Positions 48,081 to 56,937 of a stretch of DNA of 57,083 nt are shown here, one piece after another (the stretch's first letter is position 1; every line of letters starts with the position of its first letter). Position numbers and translations under genes: made by a program. The stretch is from an uncultured Bacteroidales bacterium (lineage in GTDB: Bacteria; Bacteroidota; Bacteroidia; Bacteroidales; Bacteroidaceae). The DNA lies in contig CACZBX010000012.1 in the NCBI GenBank assembly GCA_902779535.1, positions 1 through 57,083 of the forward strand. Reading direction: 5' to 3'. A model generated the notes under the pieces. That model had not been told where the DNA came from. It did not search any database and was given only the letters and a program-made list of their open reading frames with translations.

Positions 48081-49309
48081 TTCTTGATCGGGGTGAGTCG
48101 TACCATCAAGACCCCATGGCCTGGGATCTCCTTCTTCAAGTTTGTCTTGGTCGTTCCCAAGTCCTTATGCTGCCAAAGGTCGCGTACCTTATATTCATTC
48201 TTTCGCATGTTGATGTCTTCGGCGAAGTAGATGGTGTTCCTCAACCAGTTATAATCAAGGTTCCATACCGTTTCGGTACGGTTCATGAAGCAGAGGGCCA
48301 GCTCCCCGTTTGCCAAAGGCTTTGCCCAGATCTCTTTTTCACCCATATCCATGAACCGACGTGCTTGTTCACCTTTCGGGTCTTGGTTTACGGCGATCGC
48401 CTCCTTGTTCATTAGGATCTCTTTCGTTTGTGCATCCATCTTTCGCAGGTCGTTCCCGCTCATCAGCGGAGCAGCCAGCATGCACCACATGGAGAAGTGG
48501 GATACATATTCATCGTAGGTCATACCACCATTGCCTACTTCCAGCATTTCTGCATCATTCCAATGTCCCGGTCCGGCATACTCGTACAGATCAGCCATCT
48601 TGTCGATGATATTCACAATACCTACGCCACCCCAGTCGAATACACAATCATACACGTCGCGGATATCTGCAGTAATTCTCCAGAGATGTCCGATCCCTTT
48701 TCCCCATTTCCAAGGTTCGTTCTCTCCCCATTCGCAGATACTGAACACGATCGGCCGTCCACTGGCTTTCAGTGCGTCGCTCATGGTCTGGTAGGCTGCC
48801 TGTGCGTTCTGTCCTTCGTTCGAGCACCAGTCATATTTCAAGTAGTCGATGCCCCACTTGGCATATTGGCGGGCATCCTGAAACTGATAGCCGCGACTGC
48901 CAGGTCGTCCCTGACAGGTATAGGAACCGGCACAGGAATAGATGCCCATCTTCAGCCCTTTTGAGTGGATATAGTCAGCGACAGCTTTCATCCCGTTCGG
49001 GAAACGGTCGGGGTCCACTTGGATGTTGCCATCTTCATCCCGGCCTACCTGCCAACAATCATCGACCACGATGTATTCATATCCAGCATCTTTCATGCCG
49101 GAAGAGACCATGGCATCGGCCATCTCCTTTAATAAACTCTCACTGACATTACAGCCAAACTTATTCCAACTGTTCCATCCCATCGGAGGGGTTTGAGCGA
49201 GGGAGTTGAAGACAGAGTCAGGAATGGCTTCTTTGGTGCCGAAGAACACTTGTGCAAAGGAGGTCGATGCACCGAGGACGAGTAAAAGGGTAAAGAGCAA
49301 CTTTTTCAT
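48077..49309 (-). CDS. GH27 alpha-galactosidase
   Basis: A secreted enzyme of 410 residues (signal MKKLLFTLLLVLGASTSFAQ) that releases terminal alpha-galactose. GH27 motifs are PPMGWNSWNKFGCNV, VVDDCWQ, the nucleophile Asp160 in YLKYDWCSNEG and the acid/base Asp252 in GHWNDAEML, where most homologues read WNDPDML. The C-terminal beta domain has a normal length. It is divergent from the GH97 fusion gene with paired promoter elements, which suggests shared control. Confidence 0.96.
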   Translation of the reverse strand: MKKLLFTLLLVLGASTSFAQVFFGTKEAIPDSVFNSLAQTPPMGWNSWNKFGCNVSESLLKEMADAMVSSGMKDAGYEYIVVDDCWQVGRDEDGNIQVDPDRFPNGMKAVADYIHSKGLKMGIYSCAGSYTCQGRPGSRGYQFQDARQYAKWGIDYLKYDWCSNEGQNAQAAYQTMSDALKASGRPIVFSICEWGENEPWKWGKGIGHLWRITADIRDVYDCVFDWGGVGIVNIIDKMADLYEYAGPGHWNDAEMLEVGNGGMTYDEYVSHFSMWCMLAAPLMSGNDLRKMDAQTKEILMNKEAIAVNQDPKGEQARRFMDMGEKEIWAKPLANGELALCFMNRTETVWNLDYNWLRNTIYFAEDINMRKNEYKVRDLWQHKDLGTTKTNLKKEIPGHGVLMVRLTPIKK

Positions 49310-49357
49310 ACGTGGGTAGCTTTACAGTTCTTGAAATAATCATTTTTTTCCTGTTTG

Positions 49358-49374
49358 CAAAAATAATATTTTTG
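49358..49374. promoter_or_regulatory. Divergent back-to-back -7 elements in a 17-bp palindrome
   Basis: The perfect palindrome caaaaata-a-tatttttg gives TATTTTTG on each strand, two TAnnTTTG matches facing opposite ways. The minus element serves the GH27 gene (start 49309) and the plus element the GH97 fusion gene (start 49452). Confidence 0.55.
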
Positions 49375-49451
49375 TGATAAAAGGAAATGGATAGGATGAA
49401 AAATAAAAAATAAATTCTTTACTTTGTGAACGTTTATGAGTAAAAAGAAAT

Positions 49452-52112
49452 ATGAAAAGTAAATCCTTTTTGATTTGGGGACTCTTGCTGATTGCTTTGT
49501 GCCTGTCGGGACAAGCTGGAGCGAAACCCTATGAGTTGCTGTCTCCGAATGGGAAATTATCGGTGGTGATCAACGATGGCGACCGCCTCACTTATCAGGT
49601 CTCTTTTGCGGGGCAACTGCTTATGGAGCCATCAGCCATCGGCATGAAGTTGATGAATGGAAAGGTGATTGGTGAAAACTTACGCCTGGCGTCTCCACGG
49701 GTGAGGAAAAAAACAGAAAACATATCCTCTCCGTTCTATCGGGTAAGGTCGTTCACGACCACCTACAATGAGGTAGACTTCCGTTTGGAATATGGTTTTG
49801 GCGTGATCTTCAGGGCATACGATGAGGGTATAGCCTATCGTTTCTATACGACCCAAAAGAAGGAAACGACGATAGCCGATGAAATCGTAGAGGTGAAGTT
49901 CGTATCCGACTATCCCGCATATCTCTCTTATGCTTTGGGTCGGAATACACATGCAATGTCATACAAGAATATCTACGAGCTGACACCCCTCTCGAAGGCA
50001 TTGGGAAGAGCTGTGGTTCTCCCTATGACCGTCGATTGCAAGCAAGTCAAGGTCACATTGATGGAAAGTGATCTGGAAGCCTATCCTGACCTGTTTGTGA
50101 TGCCAAACGGACAAGGCGTGAAGGGTGCCTTTACTCCTTATCAAGGGAAGGATAACTTTATAGCAAAGTCGGCAGGGGCACGGAACTATCCGTGGCGAAT
50201 CCTGGCCGTTTCTCAGAGAGATACTGAAATGCCTACCAATAACTTGGTCTATGCCCTCGCTTCACCAAACCGTATCGGTGACACCTCATGGATAGAGCCT
50301 GGGAAGTCGGCATGGGACTGGTGGAACGACTGGAACTTGCGGCATGTCCCCTTCAAGACGGGTATGAACATGGATACCTACAAATACTACATCGATTTTG
50401 CCAGTGATTATGGTCTGGAATATATCACGATTGATGAAGGCTGGTATCCCGTTCAGAGCAAGAACATGATGGCAAGTATCCCGGAATTGAATATCCGGGA
50501 ACTGGTGGATTATGGTAAATCGAAAGGCGTATTCATCATGATCTGGGCTCCTTCCGATGTGTTGGATGCCGATGCGGATCGTATCTGTCAAAAATATGCC
50601 GACATGGGTGTCAAGGGCTTTAAGGTGAACTTCGGCAACCGGCATGACCAGACAACGGTTGAGGCTGCCTATCGCATAGCTCAAAAATGTGCGGAATATC
50701 ATCTCCTTCTGAACTATCATGGCTTTTATAAGCCAACGGGCCTGAATCGGACGTTCCCGAATATCCTGAATATCGAGAGTGTCTTTGGTCTTGAAGAAAT
50801 GAAGTGGACGAACATCAAGAAGGATATGCCTCTTTATGATGTCACCTTCCCATATATCCGGATGATGGCAGGTCCTGTCGACTATACGCCGGGAGCCATG
50901 CTGAACGCATCGAAGAAGGACTGGAACGCATCGAACTCCTCACCGATGAGCATGGGCACAAGAGCACATCAGTTGGCTGCTTTTATCGTGCAAGATGCTC
51001 CACTCATGGTGCTGGCCGATTCACCGACCAACTATCAGCGGGAAGAGGAATGTATGGATTTCATCGCATCAATCCCCAACGAGGCGGACTCTACTTTTAT
51101 TGCCTCAGGAGAGATCGGAAAATACATTGTGTCGGTTCGGAAGAAAGATATCAACTGGTATGTGGGTGGCATGACGAACTGGAAAGCACGGGATGTCGTC
51201 GTCGACTTGTCGTTCCTGCCCAAGCAGTTCCGCTATACGGCTACGATCTTCAAGGATGGCTTGAACGTAGACAGGAACGCAGAGGATTACCAGGTCGAGA
51301 AGGTCGTTGTAAGTCACCAAAGCACACTGAACATGCACATGGCATCGGGAGGAGGCTTCGCTATCAAATTAGAGGTGTGTCCCGTACGTAGCGAGGTGAC
51401 CGCCGTCCCGAAAGGCAAGGGTATTCATCCTTTCTACAAGAAGTATATCGAGACCGAGGGCTTGTATGTAACCTCTTCCGATAAGGTGGCCGATGAGGCG
51501 TTGTTGAAGGCATGTGATATCCTGAGCCTGATGCTTTCGAAACGGCCGGATGTGAAAGCACACATGGTGGAACAAGGCTGCCACGTGATGATCATCGGTC
51601 GCGATGAAGAAACGTGTGACATACCGGAGTTCGCTCATATCTGTACGACTCCCGACAGCATCAAGTTCTGGAACTGGCGGGCACGTGGGTTTGGCGGAGC
51701 TCCTGAAGACACCTATTCTGCCAGTTGCGGTGAAGAGAACGTGTTGGCATTACGAGGTGACCGCTATGTGGGGGAGAACATCTTGATTCACGAATTCTCA
51801 CATTTGATACACCAGATTGGCATTGCGGAGATCGAACCTGACTTCAACGATCGTCTGGAGACTATCCGACAACATGCGTTGGCGAAAGGGTTGTGGAGTA
51901 AAACGTATGGTATCGGTAGCAAAGAAGAATATTTCGCTGAATGTGTGCAGTCGTTCTTCAATTGTAACCGGTATTCTGAACCGGCGAATGGTGTACATAA
52001 CTGGGTGAACCGTCGGGTGAAGCTGAAGAACTACGATCCGGAGATGTATGCTTTGTTGAAAGAATACTTCTACGAGATTGATATTCCTATTTATAATGAG
52101 ATACATCGTTAA
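49452..52112 (+). CDS. GH97-like domain fused to a lethal-factor-like metallopeptidase
   Basis: An 886-residue secreted two-part protein (signal residues 1-24, LCLSGQAGA). Residues about 25-655 are a GH97 protein: N-terminal beta domain, barrel with ITIDEGWY, NYHGFYKPTGLNRTFPN and Glu442/Glu448 near the putative metal site, then a C-terminal beta domain. The retaining GH97 nucleophile position, normally Asp in K(I/V)DF, is Asn393 in KVNFGNRHDQ. From about 660 comes a domain of about 225 residues with HEFSH at 780-784 and YGIGSKEEYFAE with Glu826, closely matching the zinc site of anthrax lethal factor (HEFGH and YGRTNEAEFFAE). GH97 proteins normally stop near 650-740 residues. The S9 peptidase gene follows after 11 bases. 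Glycan-guided proteolysis is my inference. Confidence 0.88.
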   Translation: MKSKSFLIWGLLLIALCLSGQAGAKPYELLSPNGKLSVVINDGDRLTYQVSFAGQLLMEPSAIGMKLMNGKVIGENLRLASPRVRKKTENISSPFYRVRSFTTTYNEVDFRLEYGFGVIFRAYDEGIAYRFYTTQKKETTIADEIVEVKFVSDYPAYLSYALGRNTHAMSYKNIYELTPLSKALGRAVVLPMTVDCKQVKVTLMESDLEAYPDLFVMPNGQGVKGAFTPYQGKDNFIAKSAGARNYPWRILAVSQRDTEMPTNNLVYALASPNRIGDTSWIEPGKSAWDWWNDWNLRHVPFKTGMNMDTYKYYIDFASDYGLEYITIDEGWYPVQSKNMMASIPELNIRELVDYGKSKGVFIMIWAPSDVLDADADRICQKYADMGVKGFKVNFGNRHDQTTVEAAYRIAQKCAEYHLLLNYHGFYKPTGLNRTFPNILNIESVFGLEEMKWTNIKKDMPLYDVTFPYIRMMAGPVDYTPGAMLNASKKDWNASNSSPMSMGTRAHQLAAFIVQDAPLMVLADSPTNYQREEECMDFIASIPNEADSTFIASGEIGKYIVSVRKKDINWYVGGMTNWKARDVVVDLSFLPKQFRYTATIFKDGLNVDRNAEDYQVEKVVVSHQSTLNMHMASGGGFAIKLEVCPVRSEVTAVPKGKGIHPFYKKYIETEGLYVTSSDKVADEALLKACDILSLMLSKRPDVKAHMVEQGCHVMIIGRDEETCDIPEFAHICTTPDSIKFWNWRARGFGGAPEDTYSASCGEENVLALRGDRYVGENILIHEFSHLIHQIGIAEIEPDFNDRLETIRQHALAKGLWSKTYGIGSKEEYFAECVQSFFNCNRYSEPANGVHNWVNRRVKLKNYDPEMYALLKEYFYEIDIPIYNEIHR

Positions 52113-52123
52113 ATATAATATTC

Positions 52124-54376
52124 ATGAAAGCAAACAAAATCATTTTGGCCCTGGCCTTCATTCTCGGGGGAGGAACGCTCTGGGCTCAAGGTTCGCTGGA
52201 GGACTATCAGCGGGCTTATTCCATGCGTCAGAAGTATGGAATGGATAAGGTGTTGAACATGAATGTGATGCCTCAATGGGTTGAGGGTACTCATTCATTC
52301 TGGTATATGCAACAGACTCCACAGGGAAAGAAATACCTTCTCGTGGATGCCGATAAGAAAGGTAAGAAGGAACTGTTCAATCCTGCCAAGTTGGCGGCTG
52401 CGATGAGCAACGCATCAGGTAAGGATGTCAAGGCCAATGAACTGCAGTTGGAGCGAATGAAGGTGTCGAAGGACTTCGATCAACTGAAGTTTGTCTCGGG
52501 TGGTCATCATTGGGCATATTCCGTGAAGAAAAACCTCTTGACCGATGAAGGCGTTGTCCCCGCCCGTCCACAGGAGAAGCACTGGATGGAGATTGATGAG
52601 GAGAAGGAAGGTGATCCGGTGACCTCGCCCGATGGGAAGTATGTCGCTTACATCAAAAACCAGAATGTGTATGTCAAGGAAGTGGCTACCGGCAAGGAAA
52701 AAGCGCTGAGCATCGACGGCACGTTGAGTAACTACTACTCGGTGTACATCCAGTGGTCGCCCGACAGTAAGAAGGTAGCTGCCAATAAGATCCGTCCGGT
52801 ACAGAAACGTTATGTCTATTATGTGGAGTCGTCTCCCGCCGACCAGTCGCAGCCGAAGCTGCATAAACAGGAATATGCAAAGCCAGGTGACGAACTGCCG
52901 TTCTATGTTCCCTGCATCTTTGATGTGGAAACGGGTAAGGCTACCATTCCTTCAACCGAACTGTTCAGTAACCAGTACTCGCTGAATGGCAACAGCCTCC
53001 AGTGGAATGACGACAGTAAGGCCATCACATTCGAATACAATCAGCGCGGTCATCAAGTGTATCGTATCCTGGAATTGTCGGCCGAGACCGGCAAGGTCCG
53101 TCCGCTTGTTGAGGAGACCAGTGATAAGTACGTGAACTATGCCCGCTATTTCCGTCACGACCTGAAAGATGGCAAGCGCCTGATTTGGATGAGCGAACGG
53201 GATAACTACGAACATCTGTATATGTACGACCGTACCTCGGGGAAGCCGCTTCACCAGATCACGAAGGGTGAGTGGTACGTACGTCAGGTGGTGAAGGTCG
53301 ATGAGGAAAAAGAACTGATCTATTTTACGGCTAATGGGATCCAGAAGAACGAGGATCCTTATCTGATCCGTTACTATCGCATCGGCTTTGACGGGAAAGG
53401 GTTGACCGACTTGACTCCTGTGGAGGGCATGCACCGCGCTTGGTTCTCGGAGGATATGAAATACCTGGTAGATGTCTACTCCATGGTCGATAAGGCTCCG
53501 GTGGCTGTGCTTCGCGACGCGGCAAACGGAAAGGAACTGATGCCTATCGAGAAGGCCGATATCTCTAAACTTCTGGCCGAGGGATGGAAAGCTCCTGAAG
53601 TGTTCGTGGCGAAGGGGCGTGACGGGAAGACCGATATGTGGGGACTGATCCAGCGGCCTACCAACTTCGATCCGAATAAGAAGTATCCAATCATTGAGTA
53701 TATCTACCAAGGCCCTGGTAGTCAGTATGTGCCCAAGACCTTCCGTCCGTTCGACTATTACATGACTCCTTTGGCCGAGCTGGGCTTTATCGTGGTGATG
53801 GTGGATGGTATGGGAACATCGTTCCGCTCGCGTGAGTTTGAGAATATCTGCTACAAGAACCTGAAAGATGCCGGTCTACCGGATCACATCGCGTGGATCA
53901 AGGCGGCTGCCGAGAAATATCCGTATATGGACATCGACAAGGTGGGTATCTATGGCTGCTCGGCAGGCGGACAGGAGTCCACGGCTGCCGTATTGTTCCA
54001 TCCTGAATTCTATAAATGTGCCTATTCGGCCTGTGGCTGTCATGACAATCGCATGGATAAGATTTGGTGGAACGAACTTTGGATGAGCTATCCGATCGGT
54101 GACCAGTATAAGGAAAGCTCAAATGTGGATAATGCCCATCTGCTTTCCCGTCCTTTGATGCTCGTTGTGGGCGAATTGGATGATAATGTGGATCCGGCTT
54201 CCACCATGCAGGTGGCGAATGCGTTGATCAAGGCCAACAAAGACTTTGAGCTTGTAGTGATCCCTGGAGCGCACCATACCGTAGGAGAGGCCTTCGGCGA
54301 GCATAAGCGTTATGACTTCTTCGTTCGTAACCTTTGGGGAACGAATCCTCCTAAGTGGAATGAGGTCGGACATTGA
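52124..54376 (+). CDS. S9-family peptidase, dipeptidyl peptidase IV-like
   Basis: A 750-residue secreted serine peptidase (signal MKANKIILALAFILGGGTLWAQ). The N-terminal half is a DPP4-type beta-propeller (YVAYIKNQNVYVKEVATG, WSPDSKKVA, WMSERDNYEHLYMYD). The alpha/beta-hydrolase domain holds the nucleophile Ser613 in YGCSAGGQES, the Asp in LDDNVDP (686-690) and His717/718 in GAHHTVGE. It should cleave dipeptides, often after proline, from peptide N-termini. It is cotranscribed with the GH97-metallopeptidase gene, which could supply its peptides. Confidence 0.95.
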   Translation: MKANKIILALAFILGGGTLWAQGSLEDYQRAYSMRQKYGMDKVLNMNVMPQWVEGTHSFWYMQQTPQGKKYLLVDADKKGKKELFNPAKLAAAMSNASGKDVKANELQLERMKVSKDFDQLKFVSGGHHWAYSVKKNLLTDEGVVPARPQEKHWMEIDEEKEGDPVTSPDGKYVAYIKNQNVYVKEVATGKEKALSIDGTLSNYYSVYIQWSPDSKKVAANKIRPVQKRYVYYVESSPADQSQPKLHKQEYAKPGDELPFYVPCIFDVETGKATIPSTELFSNQYSLNGNSLQWNDDSKAITFEYNQRGHQVYRILELSAETGKVRPLVEETSDKYVNYARYFRHDLKDGKRLIWMSERDNYEHLYMYDRTSGKPLHQITKGEWYVRQVVKVDEEKELIYFTANGIQKNEDPYLIRYYRIGFDGKGLTDLTPVEGMHRAWFSEDMKYLVDVYSMVDKAPVAVLRDAANGKELMPIEKADISKLLAEGWKAPEVFVAKGRDGKTDMWGLIQRPTNFDPNKKYPIIEYIYQGPGSQYVPKTFRPFDYYMTPLAELGFIVVMVDGMGTSFRSREFENICYKNLKDAGLPDHIAWIKAAAEKYPYMDIDKVGIYGCSAGGQESTAAVLFHPEFYKCAYSACGCHDNRMDKIWWNELWMSYPIGDQYKESSNVDNAHLLSRPLMLVVGELDDNVDPASTMQVANALIKANKDFELVVIPGAHHTVGEAFGEHKRYDFFVRNLWGTNPPKWNEVGH

Positions 54377-54393
54377 TTGTGAAGGGTATCGTA

Positions 54394-54432
54394 AAAGAAT
54401 AAGTTGACGCTGGAAGCGTCAACTTATTCTTT
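54394..54432. terminator. Bidirectional terminator overlapping a stop codon
   Basis: A perfect 17-pair stem (54394-54410 with 54416-54432) around a five-base loop tggaa. The right arm contains the stop and last two codons of the minus-strand kinase-like gene. T-rich sequence follows the stem on both strands, only weakly on the plus strand. Confidence 0.75.
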
Positions 54433-55062
54433 CGGAGTACTTATCTTGGCCTTGACGAAGTCTTTGATAAATTCGACGGTCTTGTCAATTCCAAGCACGG
54501 ACGAGTCGATGCAGAGGTGGTACGTGGCTGCGGCTCCCCATTTCTTGTAACTATAATAGTTATAGTAGATGGCCCGTTTCTTGTCGGCATCTTCAATCAG
54601 TTTGGCAGCCTCTTCCTCTTTCACTTTGTACATGTCGCATACTCGCTTGATACGAAACTCCTTCGATGCAGAGATAAACACATTCACGCAGTTCGGGAAA
54701 TCGCGTAGGATGTAGTCGGCACATCGACCAACAAACAGGCACGAATGTTCGGTTGCCAGCTTGCGTATGACATCGCTTTGTATCTTGAACAGTGAATCGT
54801 GCGTTAAGAAATTATTGAAAGCCATATTCCCCTCTCCGATAAATGGGAACCGGTTACCGATCAAACTACCCATAAACGATTGTTGGGCACGCTCATCAGC
54901 CCGCTCGAAGATCTCTTCACACAGGCCACTCTCTTCTGCTGCCAATTGGATCAGCTCCTTATCGTAATATTCAATACCGAACTCCTTGGCCAGCTTTTGT
55001 CCAATCTCTCGTCCTCCACTACCTAGTTGGCGACCTAAATTAATGATAAAGTGTTCGTTCAT
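54424..55062 (-). CDS. Cytidylate-kinase-like protein
   Basis: A 212-residue protein of the cytidylate kinase-like (PF13189) family. The phosphate-binding loop is GRQLGSGGREIG (about 10-21), followed by EYYDKELI and, later, LFVGRCADYIL and RVCDMYKVKEEEAAKLI with RAIYYNYYSYKKWG, all matching the group. These are distinct from the housekeeping Cmk; the phosphate acceptor is unknown. It has its own TATCTTTG promoter element and its end lies in a shared terminator hairpin. Confidence 0.92.
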   Translation of the reverse strand: MNEHFIINLGRQLGSGGREIGQKLAKEFGIEYYDKELIQLAAEESGLCEEIFERADERAQQSFMGSLIGNRFPFIGEGNMAFNNFLTHDSLFKIQSDVIRKLATEHSCLFVGRCADYILRDFPNCVNVFISASKEFRIKRVCDMYKVKEEEAAKLIEDADKKRAIYYNYYSYKKWGAAATYHLCIDSSVLGIDKTVEFIKDFVKAKISTPKE

Positions 55063-55094
55063 AGTATGGTAATTTTTTATTGTTCGTTCGTCCT

Positions 55095-55102
55095 CAAAGA
55101 TA
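55095..55102 (-). promoter_or_regulatory. -7 element for the cytidylate-kinase-like gene
   Basis: The minus strand reads TATCTTTG, an exact match, 33-40 bases before the start at 55062. Confidence 0.6.
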
Positions 55103-55171
55103 AAAAAAGGGTTTGAGAATAAAAAGTATTTATCAACCTATTTTCTGAAATCGAACCTTTATAGGCATCGC

Positions 55172-56545
55172 TTATCCCACCATCTCATTATTTCCTCTTC
55201 GCTTGAATTCCTGGAATTGCTGATAGAGCATGATACCTGCAATAATGCTTGCGAGCATGTCGGACACAGGCATACTCCACCAGACACCATCGGTTTGGAA
55301 ATAATGGGGGAGAATGATCAAACAGGGTAACAGAAACAGTAGTTGTCGTGTGAGTGAAAGGAAGATAGCCTTCTTCGCCATGCCGATACTCTGGAAGAAG
55401 TTCGTCGTCACCATCTGGAAACCGACAATCGGGAAGACGATCACGGTGATTCGTAGGGCATGGGCAGATATTTGTATCAGCTCATCATGACTCGTGAAGA
55501 TCCTGACGACGATGTGGGGGAAGAAAACTCCTACAACGAAGGCAACGGTCATGACGATGGTGGCATAGAAAATGGTCAACCGGAGTACTTGGTTCACACG
55601 ATGGTATTGTCGGGCTCCGAAATTGAATCCGGCAATGGGCTGCATGCCTTGGTTAAGGCCCATCACGATCATTGCGAAGATAAAGGCAATACGGTTGGCG
55701 ATTCCGAAAGCACCAATGGCCAGGTCACCACCGTGAAACTTCAGCCCCTTATTGATAAAGATGACGATCAAACAACTGGCCAGGTTCATCAGGAACGGTG
55801 ACAGACCGATAGCAATCGACCGCTTCACGAGGTCGGCCTTCAGCTTATAGATACCTTTGGAGAAATGAAGGATCTCGTTCGGATTTGAGAATATACGTAG
55901 TTGCCATACCAATGAGATGGTCTGTGCTAGAATGGTTGCAATGGCAGCACCGCGGATTCCCCAGCCGAAGCCAAAGATGAAGATGGGGTCTAAGATCGTG
56001 TTGATGACTACGGTGTTGATGGTTGCAATCATCGCCTCTCGCGGGTGTCCTGATGCCCGAAGTACTGCATTCAAGCCGAAATAAAGGTGCGTGATGATAT
56101 TTCCAAGCAGAATGATGAGCATATAGTCGCGGGCATACGGGATGGTGTCGGCACTCGCTCCGAAGAAGTAGAGGACAGGATCCAGGAAGATCAGGGACAG
56201 GATGGTGAAGCCGATACCGATCAGGATGTTCAGGGTGACCACATTGCCTAATACTTTTTTTGCCGTGTCATAGTCCTTTTGTCCTAAACTGACCGAGATT
56301 AATGTGGCAGCACCCACACCGACCAACGTGCCGAAGGCCGTCGACAGATTCATAAAGGGGAAGGTGACGGCCAAGCCGGAGATGGCAAGATGACCTACGC
56401 CTTGTCCAATGAAAATGCTGTCCACCATGTTGTACAGGGAGGAGGCTGTCATCGCAATAATGGAGGGAAGAGCATATTGAGCCAATAGACTGCCGATGGA
56501 CTTGGTCCCTAACTCTTGTGCTCTGGTTAATCCTGATTTAGTCAT
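55172..56545 (-). CDS. MATE-family efflux transporter
   Basis: A multidrug and toxic compound extrusion protein, 457 residues from the start at 56545 (MTKSGLTRAQELGTKSIGSLLAQYALPSIIAMTASSLYNMVD). The in-frame start at 56569 overlaps the -7 element and is unlikely. Twelve membrane helices are expected. Family features are DSIFIGQGVG, PFMNLSTAFGTLVGVGAATLIS in the first half and NQGMQPIAGFNFGARQYHRV in the second. It expels cationic compounds using Na+ or H+. It stands alone, separated from its neighbours, next to a repeat-rich non-coding stretch. Confidence 0.95.
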   Translation of the reverse strand: MTKSGLTRAQELGTKSIGSLLAQYALPSIIAMTASSLYNMVDSIFIGQGVGHLAISGLAVTFPFMNLSTAFGTLVGVGAATLISVSLGQKDYDTAKKVLGNVVTLNILIGIGFTILSLIFLDPVLYFFGASADTIPYARDYMLIILLGNIITHLYFGLNAVLRASGHPREAMIATINTVVINTILDPIFIFGFGWGIRGAAIATILAQTISLVWQLRIFSNPNEILHFSKGIYKLKADLVKRSIAIGLSPFLMNLASCLIVIFINKGLKFHGGDLAIGAFGIANRIAFIFAMIVMGLNQGMQPIAGFNFGARQYHRVNQVLRLTIFYATIVMTVAFVVGVFFPHIVVRIFTSHDELIQISAHALRITVIVFPIVGFQMVTTNFFQSIGMAKKAIFLSLTRQLLFLLPCLIILPHYFQTDGVWWSMPVSDMLASIIAGIMLYQQFQEFKRRGNNEMVG

Positions 56546-56566
56546 CTTCGGTTCCTTTTGGGCTTG

Positions 56567-56574
56567 CAAAGTTA
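56567..56574 (-). promoter_or_regulatory. -7 element for the MATE transporter
   Basis: The minus strand reads TAACTTTG, matching TAnnTTTG, 22-29 bases before the chosen start at 56545. Confidence 0.6.
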
Positions 56575-56586
56575 CGAATAAACGAG

Positions 56587-56638
56587 GGGAATATGAAGAA
56601 AATCTTACTTTTCTTCACATTCCCGAGTGAAAGTCACT
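56587..56638. repeat. Two adjacent hairpins in the 56.5-57.1 kb gap
   Basis: gggaatatgaagaaaa (56587-56602) pairs with ttttcttcacattccc (56609-56624) with a single A-C mismatch. A smaller hairpin agtga/tcact follows at 56626-56638. The stretch from 56546 to the end (538 bases) holds no supportable gene; it contains these hairpins, the multi-hairpin repeat and a short inverted repeat at 57037-57051 (gaacga/tcgttc). Confidence 0.6.
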
Positions 56639-56834
56639 TCGGCGAATTTTTCAGTATGTCAAAGAACGCAGGTCGTTCATGAACTTGGTACTGCAAAGAT
56701 AATTCGATACAATTTCTCAATGTCCGATTTTGGTCGTTCATGGTCGTAACAGTCAACAAATGGTCAAAAAAGGTCAGAAAGTGTAAAATTCGAACGGAAA
56801 CAATCACAACATTTGCCCCTGTGGATTGTTTCGT

Positions 56835-56937
56835 CCCTGTGGATTTCCGAATCCACAGGGTGAATAACTGCGGGTCTGCGACCCGCGCGGATAACATATC
56901 CGCTAGTTACTTGACTCGGGGATTACAAATCCCCGAG
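56835..56937 (-). repeat. Multi-hairpin interspersed repeat, right copy (inverted)
   Basis: Read on the minus strand this matches the left copy closely. The palindromes here are ccctgtggatt/aatccacaggg (56835-56860, 11 pairs), gcgggtc/gacccgc (56870-56886), gcggata/tatccgc (56887-56903) and ctcggggatt/aatccccgag (56915-56937, 10 pairs). The loops and order are kept, and one stem pair differs by a compensated change from the left copy. Confidence 0.87.

Noticed and set aside
49452-52112. GH97 and metallopeptidase parts as two genes merged by an error
   Set aside because: The frame is open throughout with smooth coding character, and no start or gene-boundary signal appears near residue 655.
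52952-53710. Minus-strand open frame of 252 codons
   Set aside because: It is antisense to the S9 peptidase, which has full catalytic motifs; the antisense frame has no recognisable domain.
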